A DNA stretch of 64,000 nucleotides from NCBI GenBank assembly GCA_945871915.1, contig CAMBXO010000005.1, positions 62,001-126,000 on the forward strand. Direction: 5' to 3'. The number at the start of each line of letters is the position of its first letter. Position 1 is the first letter of the stretch. Under the pieces are notes generated by a model that saw only the letters and a list, made by a program, of their open reading frames with translations, was not told the DNA's origin and did not search any database. The position numbers were made by a program, and so were the translations under genes. Below are positions 7,113-15,286 of the stretch, piece after piece. The stretch comes from Singulisphaera sp. GP187. Lineage in GTDB: Bacteria; Planctomycetota; Phycisphaerae; Phycisphaerales; SM1A02.

Positions 7113-9650
7113 TCACTTCGCGTCGGATGGAATACGCATGCAGTAGAAACTTCGATACACAAACACCAGTGCAATGGCGAAGAACACCGCACCAATCCAA
7201 TTCTTGTACGGCTGCACCTGGTCCTGCACCGCGATCTCCACGGCCAGCAAACCAAAGAGTGTGGTGAACTTAATCACGGGATTCAGGCTCACGGAACTGG
7301 TGTCCTTAAATGGATCGCCCACGGTGTCGCCCACCACGGTGGCCGCGTGCAGATCGGTGCCCTTCATTCGCATGTCCACTTCCACAATCTTCTTGGCGTT
7401 GTCCCATGCACCACCAGCGTTGGCCATAAAGATGGCCTGAAAGAATCCAAAGAACGCAATGGCCACCAGGTATCCAATGAAGAAATATGGATTGAAGAAG
7501 GGGAGTGCCAGAGCCATGCAGAACACCACGATAAAGATGTTGAACATGCCCTTCTGTGCGTACACGGTGCAGATGCGGACCACTTCCTTGCTGTCCTCCA
7601 CACTGGCCGTTGCCTTTTCCAGATTGATGTTGTTCTTAATGAACACCACCGCACGGTACGCACCCGTCACAACGGCCTGCGTGCTGGCACCTGTAAACCA
7701 ATAGATCACCGAGCCGCCGACCAGCAGACCCAGCAGGATTTCCGGTCGAACGATCGAGAGTTTGCTGACCACATCTCCATAGAGTTTGTCCAGCATCAGA
7801 ATGATGCCGAACACCATCGTGGTCGCACCCACAACGGCGGTGCCGATGAGCACCGGTTTGGCTGTGGCCTTAAAGGTATTGCCTGCGCCGTCGCCCTTCT
7901 CCAACAGATGCTTGGCATTTTCGAAATTTGGCTCGAAACCAAAGTCCCGCTTAATTTCCTCGCGAATGTTTGGCTTCTTGTCAATCTGGCTCAGCTCAAA
8001 GATGCTCTGAGCGTTGTCGGTAACGGGGCCAAAGCTGTCCACGGCAATCGTGACCGGTCCCATGCCAAGGAATCCGAACGCAATCAAGCCGAAGGCAAAG
8101 ATGGGTGCCGCAAAGTCGTACTTGTCAGGCATCAACTCCTGGATGTCTGGATGATTGCTGGCCCACCAGCCCAGTGCCATAAGGGATGCCAGGACAAGAC
8201 CCTTCCAGAAGGCCGAGAAATTGCCTGCCACGAATCCTGACAGCACATTCAAGCTTGCACCGCCCTGTGCGCTGGCATTGGTGACTTCTCGCACATGCCT
8301 GCTCTTGGTGCTGGTGAACACCTTGGTGAACTCAGGAATCAGCGCGCCGGCAATCGTGCCAAGGCTGATGATGATGGAGAGCACCCACCAGAGACCGGGG
8401 TAGGTGTAGGTGGCGGTATCCACGGCGATGCCAGCCAAGGCATCACCCGCAGCATTCACCAGAAGACCCGGCTGTTCTGCAAGCACCACGACCTCGCTGA
8501 ATCGCCCAAGCAGTGCATAACTTGCCACGAAGGTGACGGCGATGGAGACGATCGATGTAATCCACACAAGGCTGGTGAGTGGAGCCTCTTCATCGAAATC
8601 CTTTTTCGTGCCGAAGCGGGATTCGTTCCAGACTTCGTTGATGAAATAACTCAACAGGCTGGTGACAATCATCAGGGCACGCATGGCAAAGAGCCACACA
8701 ATCAGTTTGGAGCAAACGATCTCTCCGGACGCGCCGGTGTCACCAATCGCCAAGGCCAAGAATGCAATCAATGCCACGCCGGTCACGCCGTAGGTTTCAA
8801 AACCGTCGGCGGTTGGGCCAACCGAATCGCCTGCGTTGTCGCCGGTGCAATCCGCGATCACGCCGGGATTCTTTGGATCGTCTTCAGGAAGTTTGAAGAC
8901 AATCTTCATCAGGTCTGCACCAATGTCAGCGATCTTGGTGAAGATTCCACCGCAGATTCGCAGCGCGCTGGCGCCAAGGCTTTCACCAATGGCAAAGCCG
9001 ATAAAGGCCGGGCCAACCAGGGCCGTGGGCAGATACTTCAGAATCACAATCATGAAGAAAAGTTCCACGCTCACCAGCAGCAGGCCAACGCTCATGCCGC
9101 TGCGAAGAGGAATGGAGAGAACGGGCAGGCCTTGACCCTTCAGACTTGCAAAGGCCGTGCGGCTGTTGGCGATGGTGTTGATGCGAATGCCGAACCACGC
9201 CACGCCGTAGGAACCAAGAATTCCAAGCACGCTCGCTGCCAGAATGACAAAGATCGAGAAGCCGTCCTTGTGCTCCAAGTATCCGAAGTAATAAAAGATG
9301 CATGCACCGATCAGAATCCAGAGGCCGGCCAGAAACTTGCCCTGTTGCCAGAGATAACTCTTGCAAGTCTCCCAAATAATGTTGGAGACATCCGCCATGG
9401 ACTTGTGCACCGGCAGCGCTTTGGTCTGTGTGTACTGGTACCACCCGAACGCCGCAGCCAGAATGCACACAAGAAGGCCAAGCATCATCAGGTAATTGCC
9501 CTGAATGATCATCGAGCCAAATTTGAAGTTGGCCAAGTCGACCGATGGCACTTTGATGTCAGCCTCGCCAGCGAGTGCTGGCATGGCAAACAGTGCGGGA
9601 AGGGCAATGGCGGTCAGAGCCAACAGGCTCTTGTGAAAACGAGTCTTCAT
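7113..9650 (-). CDS. hppA: Membrane-bound proton-translocating pyrophosphatase, K+-insensitive type
   Basis: 845 residues. ATG at 9650 was chosen because it opens a signal-peptide-like sequence (LLALTAIALPALFAMPALAG) before the first core helix; the frame is open further upstream but without protein-like sequence. The enzyme hydrolyses pyrophosphate and pumps H+ (or Na+) across the membrane through about 16 helices. Substrate-binding loops are intact: DIGADLMKIVFKLPEDDPKN, IADCTGDNAGDSVGPTADG, NAGGAWDNAKK and VGDTVGDPFKDTSS. GNTFKATAKP places Lys594 at the position that is Lys in K+-independent and Ala in K+-dependent enzymes. It is the only gene between its promoter region (9651-9813) and the terminator at 7058-7086. 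The GDNAGDSVG form is a variant of the common GDNVGD motif. Ion specificity is inferred. Confidence 0.93.
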   Translation of the reverse strand: MKTRFHKSLLALTAIALPALFAMPALAGEADIKVPSVDLANFKFGSMIIQGNYLMMLGLLVCILAAAFGWYQYTQTKALPVHKSMADVSNIIWETCKSYLWQQGKFLAGLWILIGACIFYYFGYLEHKDGFSIFVILAASVLGILGSYGVAWFGIRINTIANSRTAFASLKGQGLPVLSIPLRSGMSVGLLLVSVELFFMIVILKYLPTALVGPAFIGFAIGESLGASALRICGGIFTKIADIGADLMKIVFKLPEDDPKNPGVIADCTGDNAGDSVGPTADGFETYGVTGVALIAFLALAIGDTGASGEIVCSKLIVWLFAMRALMIVTSLLSYFINEVWNESRFGTKKDFDEEAPLTSLVWITSIVSIAVTFVASYALLGRFSEVVVLAEQPGLLVNAAGDALAGIAVDTATYTYPGLWWVLSIIISLGTIAGALIPEFTKVFTSTKSRHVREVTNASAQGGASLNVLSGFVAGNFSAFWKGLVLASLMALGWWASNHPDIQELMPDKYDFAAPIFAFGLIAFGFLGMGPVTIAVDSFGPVTDNAQSIFELSQIDKKPNIREEIKRDFGFEPNFENAKHLLEKGDGAGNTFKATAKPVLIGTAVVGATTMVFGIILMLDKLYGDVVSKLSIVRPEILLGLLVGGSVIYWFTGASTQAVVTGAYRAVVFIKNNINLEKATASVEDSKEVVRICTVYAQKGMFNIFIVVFCMALALPFFNPYFFIGYLVAIAFFGFFQAIFMANAGGAWDNAKKIVEVDMRMKGTDLHAATVVGDTVGDPFKDTSSVSLNPVIKFTTLFGLLAVEIAVQDQVQPYKNWIGAVFFAIALVFVYRSFYCMRIPSDAK

Positions 9651-9769
9651 AAAGTGTGGATCCCTTTGTTGCGTCCGGGAACAGCGTTCCCTGTGAGGGC
9701 GGCAAGGATAACAAAGTGAGCAACTTTCAGCAACGGCACAGTTGATTGAGCGAACCGCCGGACAAGGTC

Positions 9770-9785
9770 CATCCATGCATGGATG
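9770..9785. other. 16-bp perfect palindrome upstream of the pyrophosphatase gene
   Basis: CATCCATGCATGGATG is a perfect inverted repeat located 120 bases before the hppA start and 29 bases beyond the end of the NHL gene. It could be an operator for a dimeric regulator. It contains ATGCAT, which is common in this genome, so chance cannot be excluded. Confidence 0.3.
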
Positions 9786-9813
9786 AGAATTCACAATCCA
9801 TTTTGTTCCCTGT

Positions 9814-11109
9814 TTACTCCCCAATGTGCATCAGAAATTCAGGATTGTCCGGCAATTCCGCAAAGGGCTTGTCATCCGCCTTGCCATCCTTCAGGTGGAA
9901 TCGCAGAATTTTCTTCCCCTCTCGGCTTGCCACAAAGAGCCAGTTGCCCTGAACCACGATGGCCGAGGGAGCCTTGAGTCCGCCTTCGTCTTTCTTGATA
10001 AAGGGATCGACCGCTCCACTTGCAAGGTTCACTTTGAACACGCCATCAACGCCGTTATCCCCGATGAACATCGTTGTGCCGTCTGGTGTGAAAGCCAATT
10101 GAATCGGGTGTTTCAATCCATGACTTGCGTCGGCAACAATCTTGATGCGGCGGCCCGTAGTGGTGTCGTACCCGCTCACTCGCGCACCCGTGCGATCGCA
10201 GACATAGAGCAACCCATCTGGTGCAAAAGCAATTCCTCGTACTTCCGTAATGCCTTCGGGGCTGCTCTTGGCGTTGGGCACAATGACGCCCGGTGCTAAA
10301 TCCGCAAGATGACTCAACGCCGCTGGTGGCGAGAGCGGCTGGCCAGCGTTGGGTTGCCCAAGTCCTACATAACGCGTCACGGTATTGGTGTCTTGATTGC
10401 TGACATACACCTGCCCATCTGGCCCAATGGCCATCTGATACGCGTGCACCATCGCCGGATTTTCCGGGCCCTGTTTGACGAAATCTGCAATGAACGGATA
10501 CACGCCCTGATCATTCTTTGCACCAAAGTGCAGAATTCGGGTGTCCTTCATGAAAGCATTCATCGCAAGAAATCCGCCGTCTGGAAGCGGTGTCAACCCG
10601 CGTAAATCATGGGGCGCCGCGCCTGCGGGGCCGTCGGCCAGTGGTGCATTGACTGGCCCTTGCAAATGTCCTTCGCCGGTCAAAGCCCAAATGCCCTGCG
10701 GCTTTCCATCCACACCGTGCATCGTCAGAAGCCACTGAACATCCGTGGGCTTGACGGTGTGATCGTGCTTTCGCTTGTCGTTCTTGGAGTCCTTTGCGTC
10801 TGAAGGGGTCGAACTGCCAGCGGTGGAAGATGCCGAGTTGGCTGCATCGTCGGACTGATGGTCCTTCTTGTCTTGTTTGTCCGTCTTGTCCTCTTTGTCC
10901 GCTTTATCTTTCTTGTGATGCTTTGTGTCAGGATCATCGGACGGATTGGCCGCGGGTGCATCTTGTGTTGGTTGAGCCGCCGACACTTCAGAATCCCTGT
11001 GACGATCCTTGCGAGGCGGCTTGCCTTCACCGCAAGCCAGTGCCACGCAACACACGAGAGCAAGCGAGGAAGCGGCAAACGTGAATGAAGCGATGCGAAC
11101 AGGAATCAT
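9814..11109 (-). CDS. Secreted NHL/SMP-30-like beta-propeller protein with Lys/Asp-rich linker
   Basis: 431 residues from ATG at 11109. Residues 1-28 look like a signal peptide (SFTFAASSLALVCCVALACG); the Cys could be lipidated but the lipobox is poor. Residues about 30-110 form a charged low-complexity linker of repeated KDKxDKxD units. The rest has NHL/gluconolactonase-like propeller blades, for example AYQMAIGPDGQVYVSNQDTN, EVRGIAFAPDGLLYVCDRTG, PIQLAFTPDGTTMFIGDNGV and APSAIVVQGNWLFVASREGK. Such proteins bind ligands or partners at the cell surface or periplasm; no catalytic assignment is possible. It diverges from the DUF4956-like gene across a 70-base region holding an 11-bp hairpin. 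Confidence 0.75.
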   Translation of the reverse strand: MIPVRIASFTFAASSLALVCCVALACGEGKPPRKDRHRDSEVSAAQPTQDAPAANPSDDPDTKHHKKDKADKEDKTDKQDKKDHQSDDAANSASSTAGSSTPSDAKDSKNDKRKHDHTVKPTDVQWLLTMHGVDGKPQGIWALTGEGHLQGPVNAPLADGPAGAAPHDLRGLTPLPDGGFLAMNAFMKDTRILHFGAKNDQGVYPFIADFVKQGPENPAMVHAYQMAIGPDGQVYVSNQDTNTVTRYVGLGQPNAGQPLSPPAALSHLADLAPGVIVPNAKSSPEGITEVRGIAFAPDGLLYVCDRTGARVSGYDTTTGRRIKIVADASHGLKHPIQLAFTPDGTTMFIGDNGVDGVFKVNLASGAVDPFIKKDEGGLKAPSAIVVQGNWLFVASREGKKILRFHLKDGKADDKPFAELPDNPEFLMHIGE

Positions 11110-11144
11110 TGGATGCCTTCGGTTTGGGTTGCTATGCGGCTGAC

Positions 11145-11170
11145 CAGCGTGCAGGTTAGCCTGCACGCTG
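11145..11170 (+). promoter_or_regulatory. 11-bp perfect hairpin abutting the start of the DUF4956-like gene
   Basis: CAGCGTGCAGG (11145-11155) and CCTGCACGCTG (11160-11170) pair perfectly around a TTAG loop. It ends nine bases before the ATG at 11180, where a Shine-Dalgarno site would be expected but is not seen. It lies between two divergent genes, so it may be an operator in DNA or a translational control hairpin in the five-gene mRNA. There is no T-run, so it is not a terminator. Confidence 0.45.
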
Positions 11171-11179
11171 AGAACCACT

Positions 11180-11965
11180 ATGAAGATCTCTCGATTCCAG
11201 TTGCTGCTCACCGTTGTGTTGACCATGTCCAGTGCGGCTGCGGTGTATGCCGGTGGGGAGGTTGGCCTTCTCGATGCCATGACGCAAAAGAGTGCGGTTG
11301 GATCGCATGAGCGACTTGGCAGCAGTTTCGATCAATTCACCCACCCGTGGTTCCTGATGCGGTTGGTGATCGGTTTGGTGCTCAGCATTGTGCTGTCGCT
11401 GGTTCTGGCCGTCCATCCGCGGCGAAGTACCCGCTTGGATCCGTTGAGTGATCTGGAAGAACGCAAGACGCTGATTCTGCTTGGCATGGTGGGAGCGGTG
11501 GTTGCGGAACTGGTCACCGTTGATAGCACGATGGCGCTGGTCATCTTTGGTATTGGCGGATTGATCCGCTTTCGCACGGTTCTTCGAAACCCCAAGATCA
11601 CCGGCAAGGCCATTCTGGTGGTGCTGATTGGTTTGGCGTGCGGACTGGGCGAATTTGCGACGGCGATTTTTGTCACCGCGTTTTCTTGGGGTCTGATTGT
11701 GTGGCTCGACAGTCATCTGAGTGCGAGAATAAAAATCCGGGTGCACCCCAAGGTAGATCTTGCGGAAGCCCATTCCATTGTGCTGAACTATTTTCATACG
11801 CACAGTTGCCGAGTGAAAGCCATCAATAAGGTTGAGGCCAAGCATCAGATCACCGCGTTGGTTTACATTGCAACCAACGCAGACCCCAAAGCCATGGAGG
11901 CGGAGATCAAGGCCGCGTTGCCTCGCGCAGGCGAGGGGTGCGAAGTGGAAATTGAGGTCGAGTGA
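11180..11965 (+). CDS. DUF4956-like multi-pass membrane protein
   Basis: 261 residues. A signal-like N-terminus (about 1-25) is followed by helices near 55-75, 95-115, 117-128 and 145-170. The core LVIFGIGGLIRFRTVLRNPK followed by ITGKAILVVLIGLACGLG resembles DUF4956 proteins, which carry an IRFRT motif between helices and often accompany VTC-like polyphosphate polymerases; MgtC-like proteins are another possibility. A soluble C-terminal domain (about 175-261) is compatible with a small regulatory fold. No polyphosphate polymerase gene is nearby. Its stop overlaps the GTG start of the ABC ATPase gene (GTGA), which makes it the first gene of a five-gene operon. Function unknown. Confidence 0.7.
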   Translation: MKISRFQLLLTVVLTMSSAAAVYAGGEVGLLDAMTQKSAVGSHERLGSSFDQFTHPWFLMRLVIGLVLSIVLSLVLAVHPRRSTRLDPLSDLEERKTLILLGMVGAVVAELVTVDSTMALVIFGIGGLIRFRTVLRNPKITGKAILVVLIGLACGLGEFATAIFVTAFSWGLIVWLDSHLSARIKIRVHPKVDLAEAHSIVLNYFHTHSCRVKAINKVEAKHQITALVYIATNADPKAMEAEIKAALPRAGEGCEVEIEVE

Positions 11966-12783
11966 TCCCTGCGATCGGTGCTCCGACGGCTGCGGGTGGT
12001 GACGCATCCATGCCGCGTGGGCTTGGCATTCGGGCGAAAAATGCGTGCGTTTGCTTTGGTGATGTGGTGGCCTTACGCCATGCGTCACTGACCATTCTGC
12101 CGGGCGAATTCATTTCTATTGTCGGGGATTCTGGTGGAGGCAAGACCACGCTTCTGCGCGCGATCGGTGGATTGCGTGCGCTGAGTTCAGGTTCAATCGA
12201 ATTTCATAGTGCCTCGGGAGCGAATTGGATTCCAGGACCACGCGATATCGGTTTCTGTTTTCAGGAGGGACGGCTGCTTCCGTGGCGAAGTGTGTTGGCC
12301 AATGTTGCGTTGCCTTTGGAACTTGAGGGCGTTGCCAGTGGTGAGCGATTGGACGCGGCGAGAGCCATGCTGGAGCGCATGCGCATGGGTGGCGTGGAGC
12401 GACGCATGCCCTCGCAACTTTCTGGCGGCATGCGAATGCGTGTGGCGATGGCTCGCGCGCTGGTCACGCGGCCCCGCGTGCTGTTACTGGATGAACCCTT
12501 TGGTTCGCTTGATGAAGTCACGCGGCTTGCCCTAGAAGATGAATTGCTTTCTTTGGTGCGAGAGAGCGGCGCGACCGCCATTCTGGTCACCCACGCGATT
12601 GGGGAAGCGGTTGTGCTTTCCGATCGCGTAGCGGTTTTGCGGGGCCGCCCCGGATCTTTGCAGCCTGCGATTCCTATTTCGCTTCCAAGCCGTGACGACG
12701 AGGGTCGCTTAAGTGTGGAGTTCGCAAGTCTGTGCGCAATCGTGCAACACGAATTGCGTGGTTCGCAGGAGAGCAGCGTATGA
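11962..12783 (+). CDS. ABC transporter ATPase of the nitrate/taurine/HMP-importer type
   Basis: 273 residues from a GTG that overlaps the preceding stop; ATG at 12010 is an alternative and would remove 16 residues outside the domain. Walker A GDSGGGKTTLLRAIGG, Q-loop FCFQEGRLLPWRSVLANVAL, signature LSGGMRMRVAMARAL, Walker B VLLLDEPFGSLDE and the switch histidine in VTHAIGEAV are all present. Q-loop and signature match the SsuB/TauB/ThiZ group that energises import of nitrate, sulfonates or pyrimidine precursors. It is coupled to the permease by an ATGA overlap. The substrate follows from the binding protein at 13566. Confidence 0.92.
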   Translation: MIPAIGAPTAAGGDASMPRGLGIRAKNACVCFGDVVALRHASLTILPGEFISIVGDSGGGKTTLLRAIGGLRALSSGSIEFHSASGANWIPGPRDIGFCFQEGRLLPWRSVLANVALPLELEGVASGERLDAARAMLERMRMGGVERRMPSQLSGGMRMRVAMARALVTRPRVLLLDEPFGSLDEVTRLALEDELLSLVRESGATAILVTHAIGEAVVLSDRVAVLRGRPGSLQPAIPISLPSRDDEGRLSVEFASLCAIVQHELRGSQESSV

Positions 12784-13562
12784 AGCGAACACTCACCACC
12801 ATGCTGCCGCCAGTGCTGGTGCTGGTGGCATTGCTCACGGCGTGGCAAATTGGCGTTCAGGTGTGGAACCTGCCGCGCTACCTGCTGCCATCGCCGTGGT
12901 TAATTCTGTGCAGCGCTTGGCAGGAGCAATCGAGATTGTTGGCAGGAATGTTGCAGACCGCCATGGCTGCAGTGGGTGGATTTGGGCTTGCGGTGTTCAT
13001 TGGCGTGGTCACCGGAAGTTTGTTGGGCGCGAGCCAGCGATTGCAAAAAGGTTTCTATCCAATCGCTCTCCTGTTGCAAATGGTGCCGCTTGTCGCCATC
13101 GCGCCATTGCTGGTGATCTGGCTTGGCTATGGACTTCGCAGCACCATGGCTGCGGCATGCATCGTGGCCATTTTTCCGGTGCTGGCTAGCACGCTCGATG
13201 GCATGCGAGGCACCGATCCTGGGCTTCGCGAGATCTTTGCCATTCACCACGCCGGAAGATTGGCACGGTGGTGGAAACTGGAATTGCCGGGAAGTCTTCC
13301 CTCCATCGTGACCGGGTGCCGAGTGGCCGCAGGGCTTGCGGTCATTGGTGCGGTGGTGGGAGAATTTGTCTCCGGGTATGCGGGCGATCAGGCACCGCTT
13401 GGCATTGTGATCGTGTCCAGCATGCGAGAGGCACGAACCGATCTGGTCTTTGCCGCGGTGGGATTGTCGGCGTGTGTTGGATTCCTTTTATTCGGTATCG
13501 TCAGTGGTCTTGGCTGGTTGCTGTTACGAAGGTGGCACGCCAGCGCCGTACAGGAGAATTGA
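12780..13562 (+). CDS. ABC transporter permease (SsuC/TauC/ThiX type)
   Basis: 260 residues; ATG at 12780 overlaps the TGA of the ATPase gene. About six membrane helices, starting with LPPVLVLVALLTAWQIGVQV. The cytoplasmic coupling loop reads EIFAIHHAGRLARWWKLELP followed by GSLPSIVTGCRVAAGLAVIG, matching the EAA motif of binding-protein-dependent permeases. GEFVSGYAGDQAPLGIVIV resembles the loop of the nitrate/sulfonate/thiamine-precursor family. It forms the membrane channel, probably as a homodimer with the ATPase. Confidence 0.9.
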   Translation: MKRTLTTMLPPVLVLVALLTAWQIGVQVWNLPRYLLPSPWLILCSAWQEQSRLLAGMLQTAMAAVGGFGLAVFIGVVTGSLLGASQRLQKGFYPIALLLQMVPLVAIAPLLVIWLGYGLRSTMAAACIVAIFPVLASTLDGMRGTDPGLREIFAIHHAGRLARWWKLELPGSLPSIVTGCRVAAGLAVIGAVVGEFVSGYAGDQAPLGIVIVSSMREARTDLVFAAVGLSACVGFLLFGIVSGLGWLLLRRWHASAVQEN

Positions 13563-13565
13563 ATC

Positions 13566-14537
13566 ATGAAACCCATTCGATGGATTTTGGCTCTGGTGAC
13601 ATGTCTGATGGTGGCCACGTGCAACGACCCAACTTCCGCACCGGGGCTCGTGCAGATCCGTTTGCAACTTAATTGGGTTCCTGAACCTGAGTTTGGCGGC
13701 ATCTACGCCGCAGAATTTGATGGACTTTTTCGCGAGGCGGGTCTTGAAGTCGAAATCATTAAGGATCCGGGCGGCGCCGCCGTGCAACAAATGATCGCGC
13801 AAGGTGTCTGCGATGCCGGCATTGTGAGCGGCGACCAACTCTTGCAGTTTCGAGAACAGGGTGGAGATCTGGTGGCCATCTACAGCGTGTTTGATCACAC
13901 TCCCTATGGAATCATGGTGCACGCCGCGGGTGCGCCGGAAACGCTGAAGGAAGTCTGGCAGGGCACGGGGATCTTGGCGATTGAATCTGGGTTACCCATT
14001 TGGAAATTTGTCGATGCCACCTATGGAGCCTCAACACGCAAACAGGTTCCCTATGGAGGCGCCATCGCTCAATTCCTTAGCGATCCAACACTGGCGCAGC
14101 AATGTTTCGTGACCAGTGAGCCGCCGCTGATGGACATTCAAAAAGTTCCGGTGAAAGTTTTTTCGGTTAGCGATATCGGCTTTGATCCCTACAGCGCGGT
14201 GGTGGCCATTCGGCGAGATGGCATGAAACCCGAAGTGCAAAAGAAATTTGTCGAAGCCATGCAGAAAGGCTGGCAGCGATACATGGCAAACCCCGCTCAA
14301 TACAACCCTCGCATCGCGGCGTTGAATCCAGCCATGGCTGTTGAAGCCATGAATCTGGGTGCCAAGCGCATGCAACCTTTGTTGCTTACGCCGTGGACGG
14401 CCGAGCACGGCATGGGCAGCATGAATCCCGCACGGTGGCAGGCCATGATCGATGTGCTGCACTCGGCCGGGGTCATCAAGACTCGCCCGGATCCGGCCGT
14501 GCTGATGCAGTGGCCGCTGGCATCAACGAAACCGTGA
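13566..14537 (+). CDS. NMT1/THI5-like substrate-binding protein (pyrimidine or riboflavin precursor type)
   Basis: 323 residues. The N-terminus (IRWILALVTCLMVATC) is a signal peptide; the Cys may be lipidated although Thr before it is unusual. The mature part opens with IRLQLNWVPEPEFGGIYAAE and FDGLFREAGLEVEIIKDPGG, the hallmark of ThiY-type binding proteins for hydroxymethylpyrimidine precursors; RibY riboflavin-binding proteins share it. It starts three bases after the permease stop. With the two preceding genes it forms a complete importer. No TPP or FMN riboswitch was recognised upstream of the operon, so the substrate stays an inference. Its TGA shares one base with the ATG of the methyltransferase gene. 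Confidence 0.87.
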   Translation: MKPIRWILALVTCLMVATCNDPTSAPGLVQIRLQLNWVPEPEFGGIYAAEFDGLFREAGLEVEIIKDPGGAAVQQMIAQGVCDAGIVSGDQLLQFREQGGDLVAIYSVFDHTPYGIMVHAAGAPETLKEVWQGTGILAIESGLPIWKFVDATYGASTRKQVPYGGAIAQFLSDPTLAQQCFVTSEPPLMDIQKVPVKVFSVSDIGFDPYSAVVAIRRDGMKPEVQKKFVEAMQKGWQRYMANPAQYNPRIAALNPAMAVEAMNLGAKRMQPLLLTPWTAEHGMGSMNPARWQAMIDVLHSAGVIKTRPDPAVLMQWPLASTKP

Positions 14538-15286
14538 TGCGCCGACCGCCGCTAACAGTGTTGCCCACCACGCTGTGGGAATATCCAAGTCAGCACTTTG
14601 ACATGGTGGACGCCGACGGGTTTACCGTTACGGTGCAGGGCGACAAGGATTATGTTGGTGCAACACCGTCGTGGGTCATTTGGCAATTGCTCACGCGATA
14701 CACCCGCGAAGGTGATGTGGTGCTTGACCCCATGTGTGGATCGGGCACCACGCTTGATGTGTGCACACACCTTAAGCGAAGTGGTGTGGGGTTCGATCTG
14801 TCGCCGGGTCGAGACGACATTCGTCAGGCCGATGCACGGCATCTTCCGCAGGCTGATGCCAGTGTGGACTTTGCATTTGTGGATCCGCCCTATTCAACGC
14901 ATGTTGAGTATTCAGACAATCCGCAGTGCATTGGCAAGTTGGATGCGGGTGGTGCCGATGGCGGACAGGGTTATTACCAAGCCATGGATCAGGTGCTGCA
15001 CGAACTGCATCGCACGCTCAAAAATCGCAGGTATGCGGCGGTGTATGTCAGCGATTCATGGAGAAAGCGGCGGGGCGAAGTCGGTGGTGGGGGCGGAATC
15101 CTGATGCCGATTGGCTTTGAATTGTTTGGGCGCATGCAGAAACTGTTCACCATGATCGACATTATTTGTGTGGTGCGACACAACACCAAACTGGAACGAA
15201 GCGACTACGCCCGCTCTGCGATTGACGGCAACTTTTTTCTTCGCGGCTTCAACTACCTGCTGATTGCAAAAAAAGTTGACGCTTAA
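14537..15286 (+). CDS. Orphan DNA methyltransferase (DPPY type, N6-adenine or N4-cytosine)
   Basis: 249 residues. ATG at 14537 is embedded in the previous stop (TGATG). Motif I for AdoMet binding is VVLDPMCGSGTTLDVC and the catalytic motif IV is FAFVDPPYSTHVEYSDN; motif I precedes IV. A poly-Gly turn follows RKRRGEVGGGGGILMP. The protein is small and shows no separate target-recognition domain. No restriction endonuclease gene is near, so it is a solitary methyltransferase or possibly an RNA methylase. Tight coupling to an import operon is odd. Its TAA overlaps the TAA of the convergent lipoprotein gene inside TTAA at 15283-15286. Confidence 0.78.
   Translation: MRRPPLTVLPTTLWEYPSQHFDMVDADGFTVTVQGDKDYVGATPSWVIWQLLTRYTREGDVVLDPMCGSGTTLDVCTHLKRSGVGFDLSPGRDDIRQADARHLPQADASVDFAFVDPPYSTHVEYSDNPQCIGKLDAGGADGGQGYYQAMDQVLHELHRTLKNRRYAAVYVSDSWRKRRGEVGGGGGILMPIGFELFGRMQKLFTMIDIICVVRHNTKLERSDYARSAIDGNFFLRGFNYLLIAKKVDA

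Noticed and set aside
6606-8240. A 544-codon plus-strand open frame opposite the pyrophosphatase and DedA genes
   Set aside because: It is the antisense shadow of clear minus-strand genes; its translation is His/Asn/Arg-rich with no domain.
8295-9719. A 474-codon plus-strand open frame antisense to the pyrophosphatase
   Set aside because: Same reason: low-complexity translation on the strand opposite a conserved enzyme.
11110-11179. A TPP or FMN riboswitch before the importer operon
   Set aside because: The expected conserved blocks (such as CTGAGA with the GGGGTGC partner) are not present; only a simple hairpin is.
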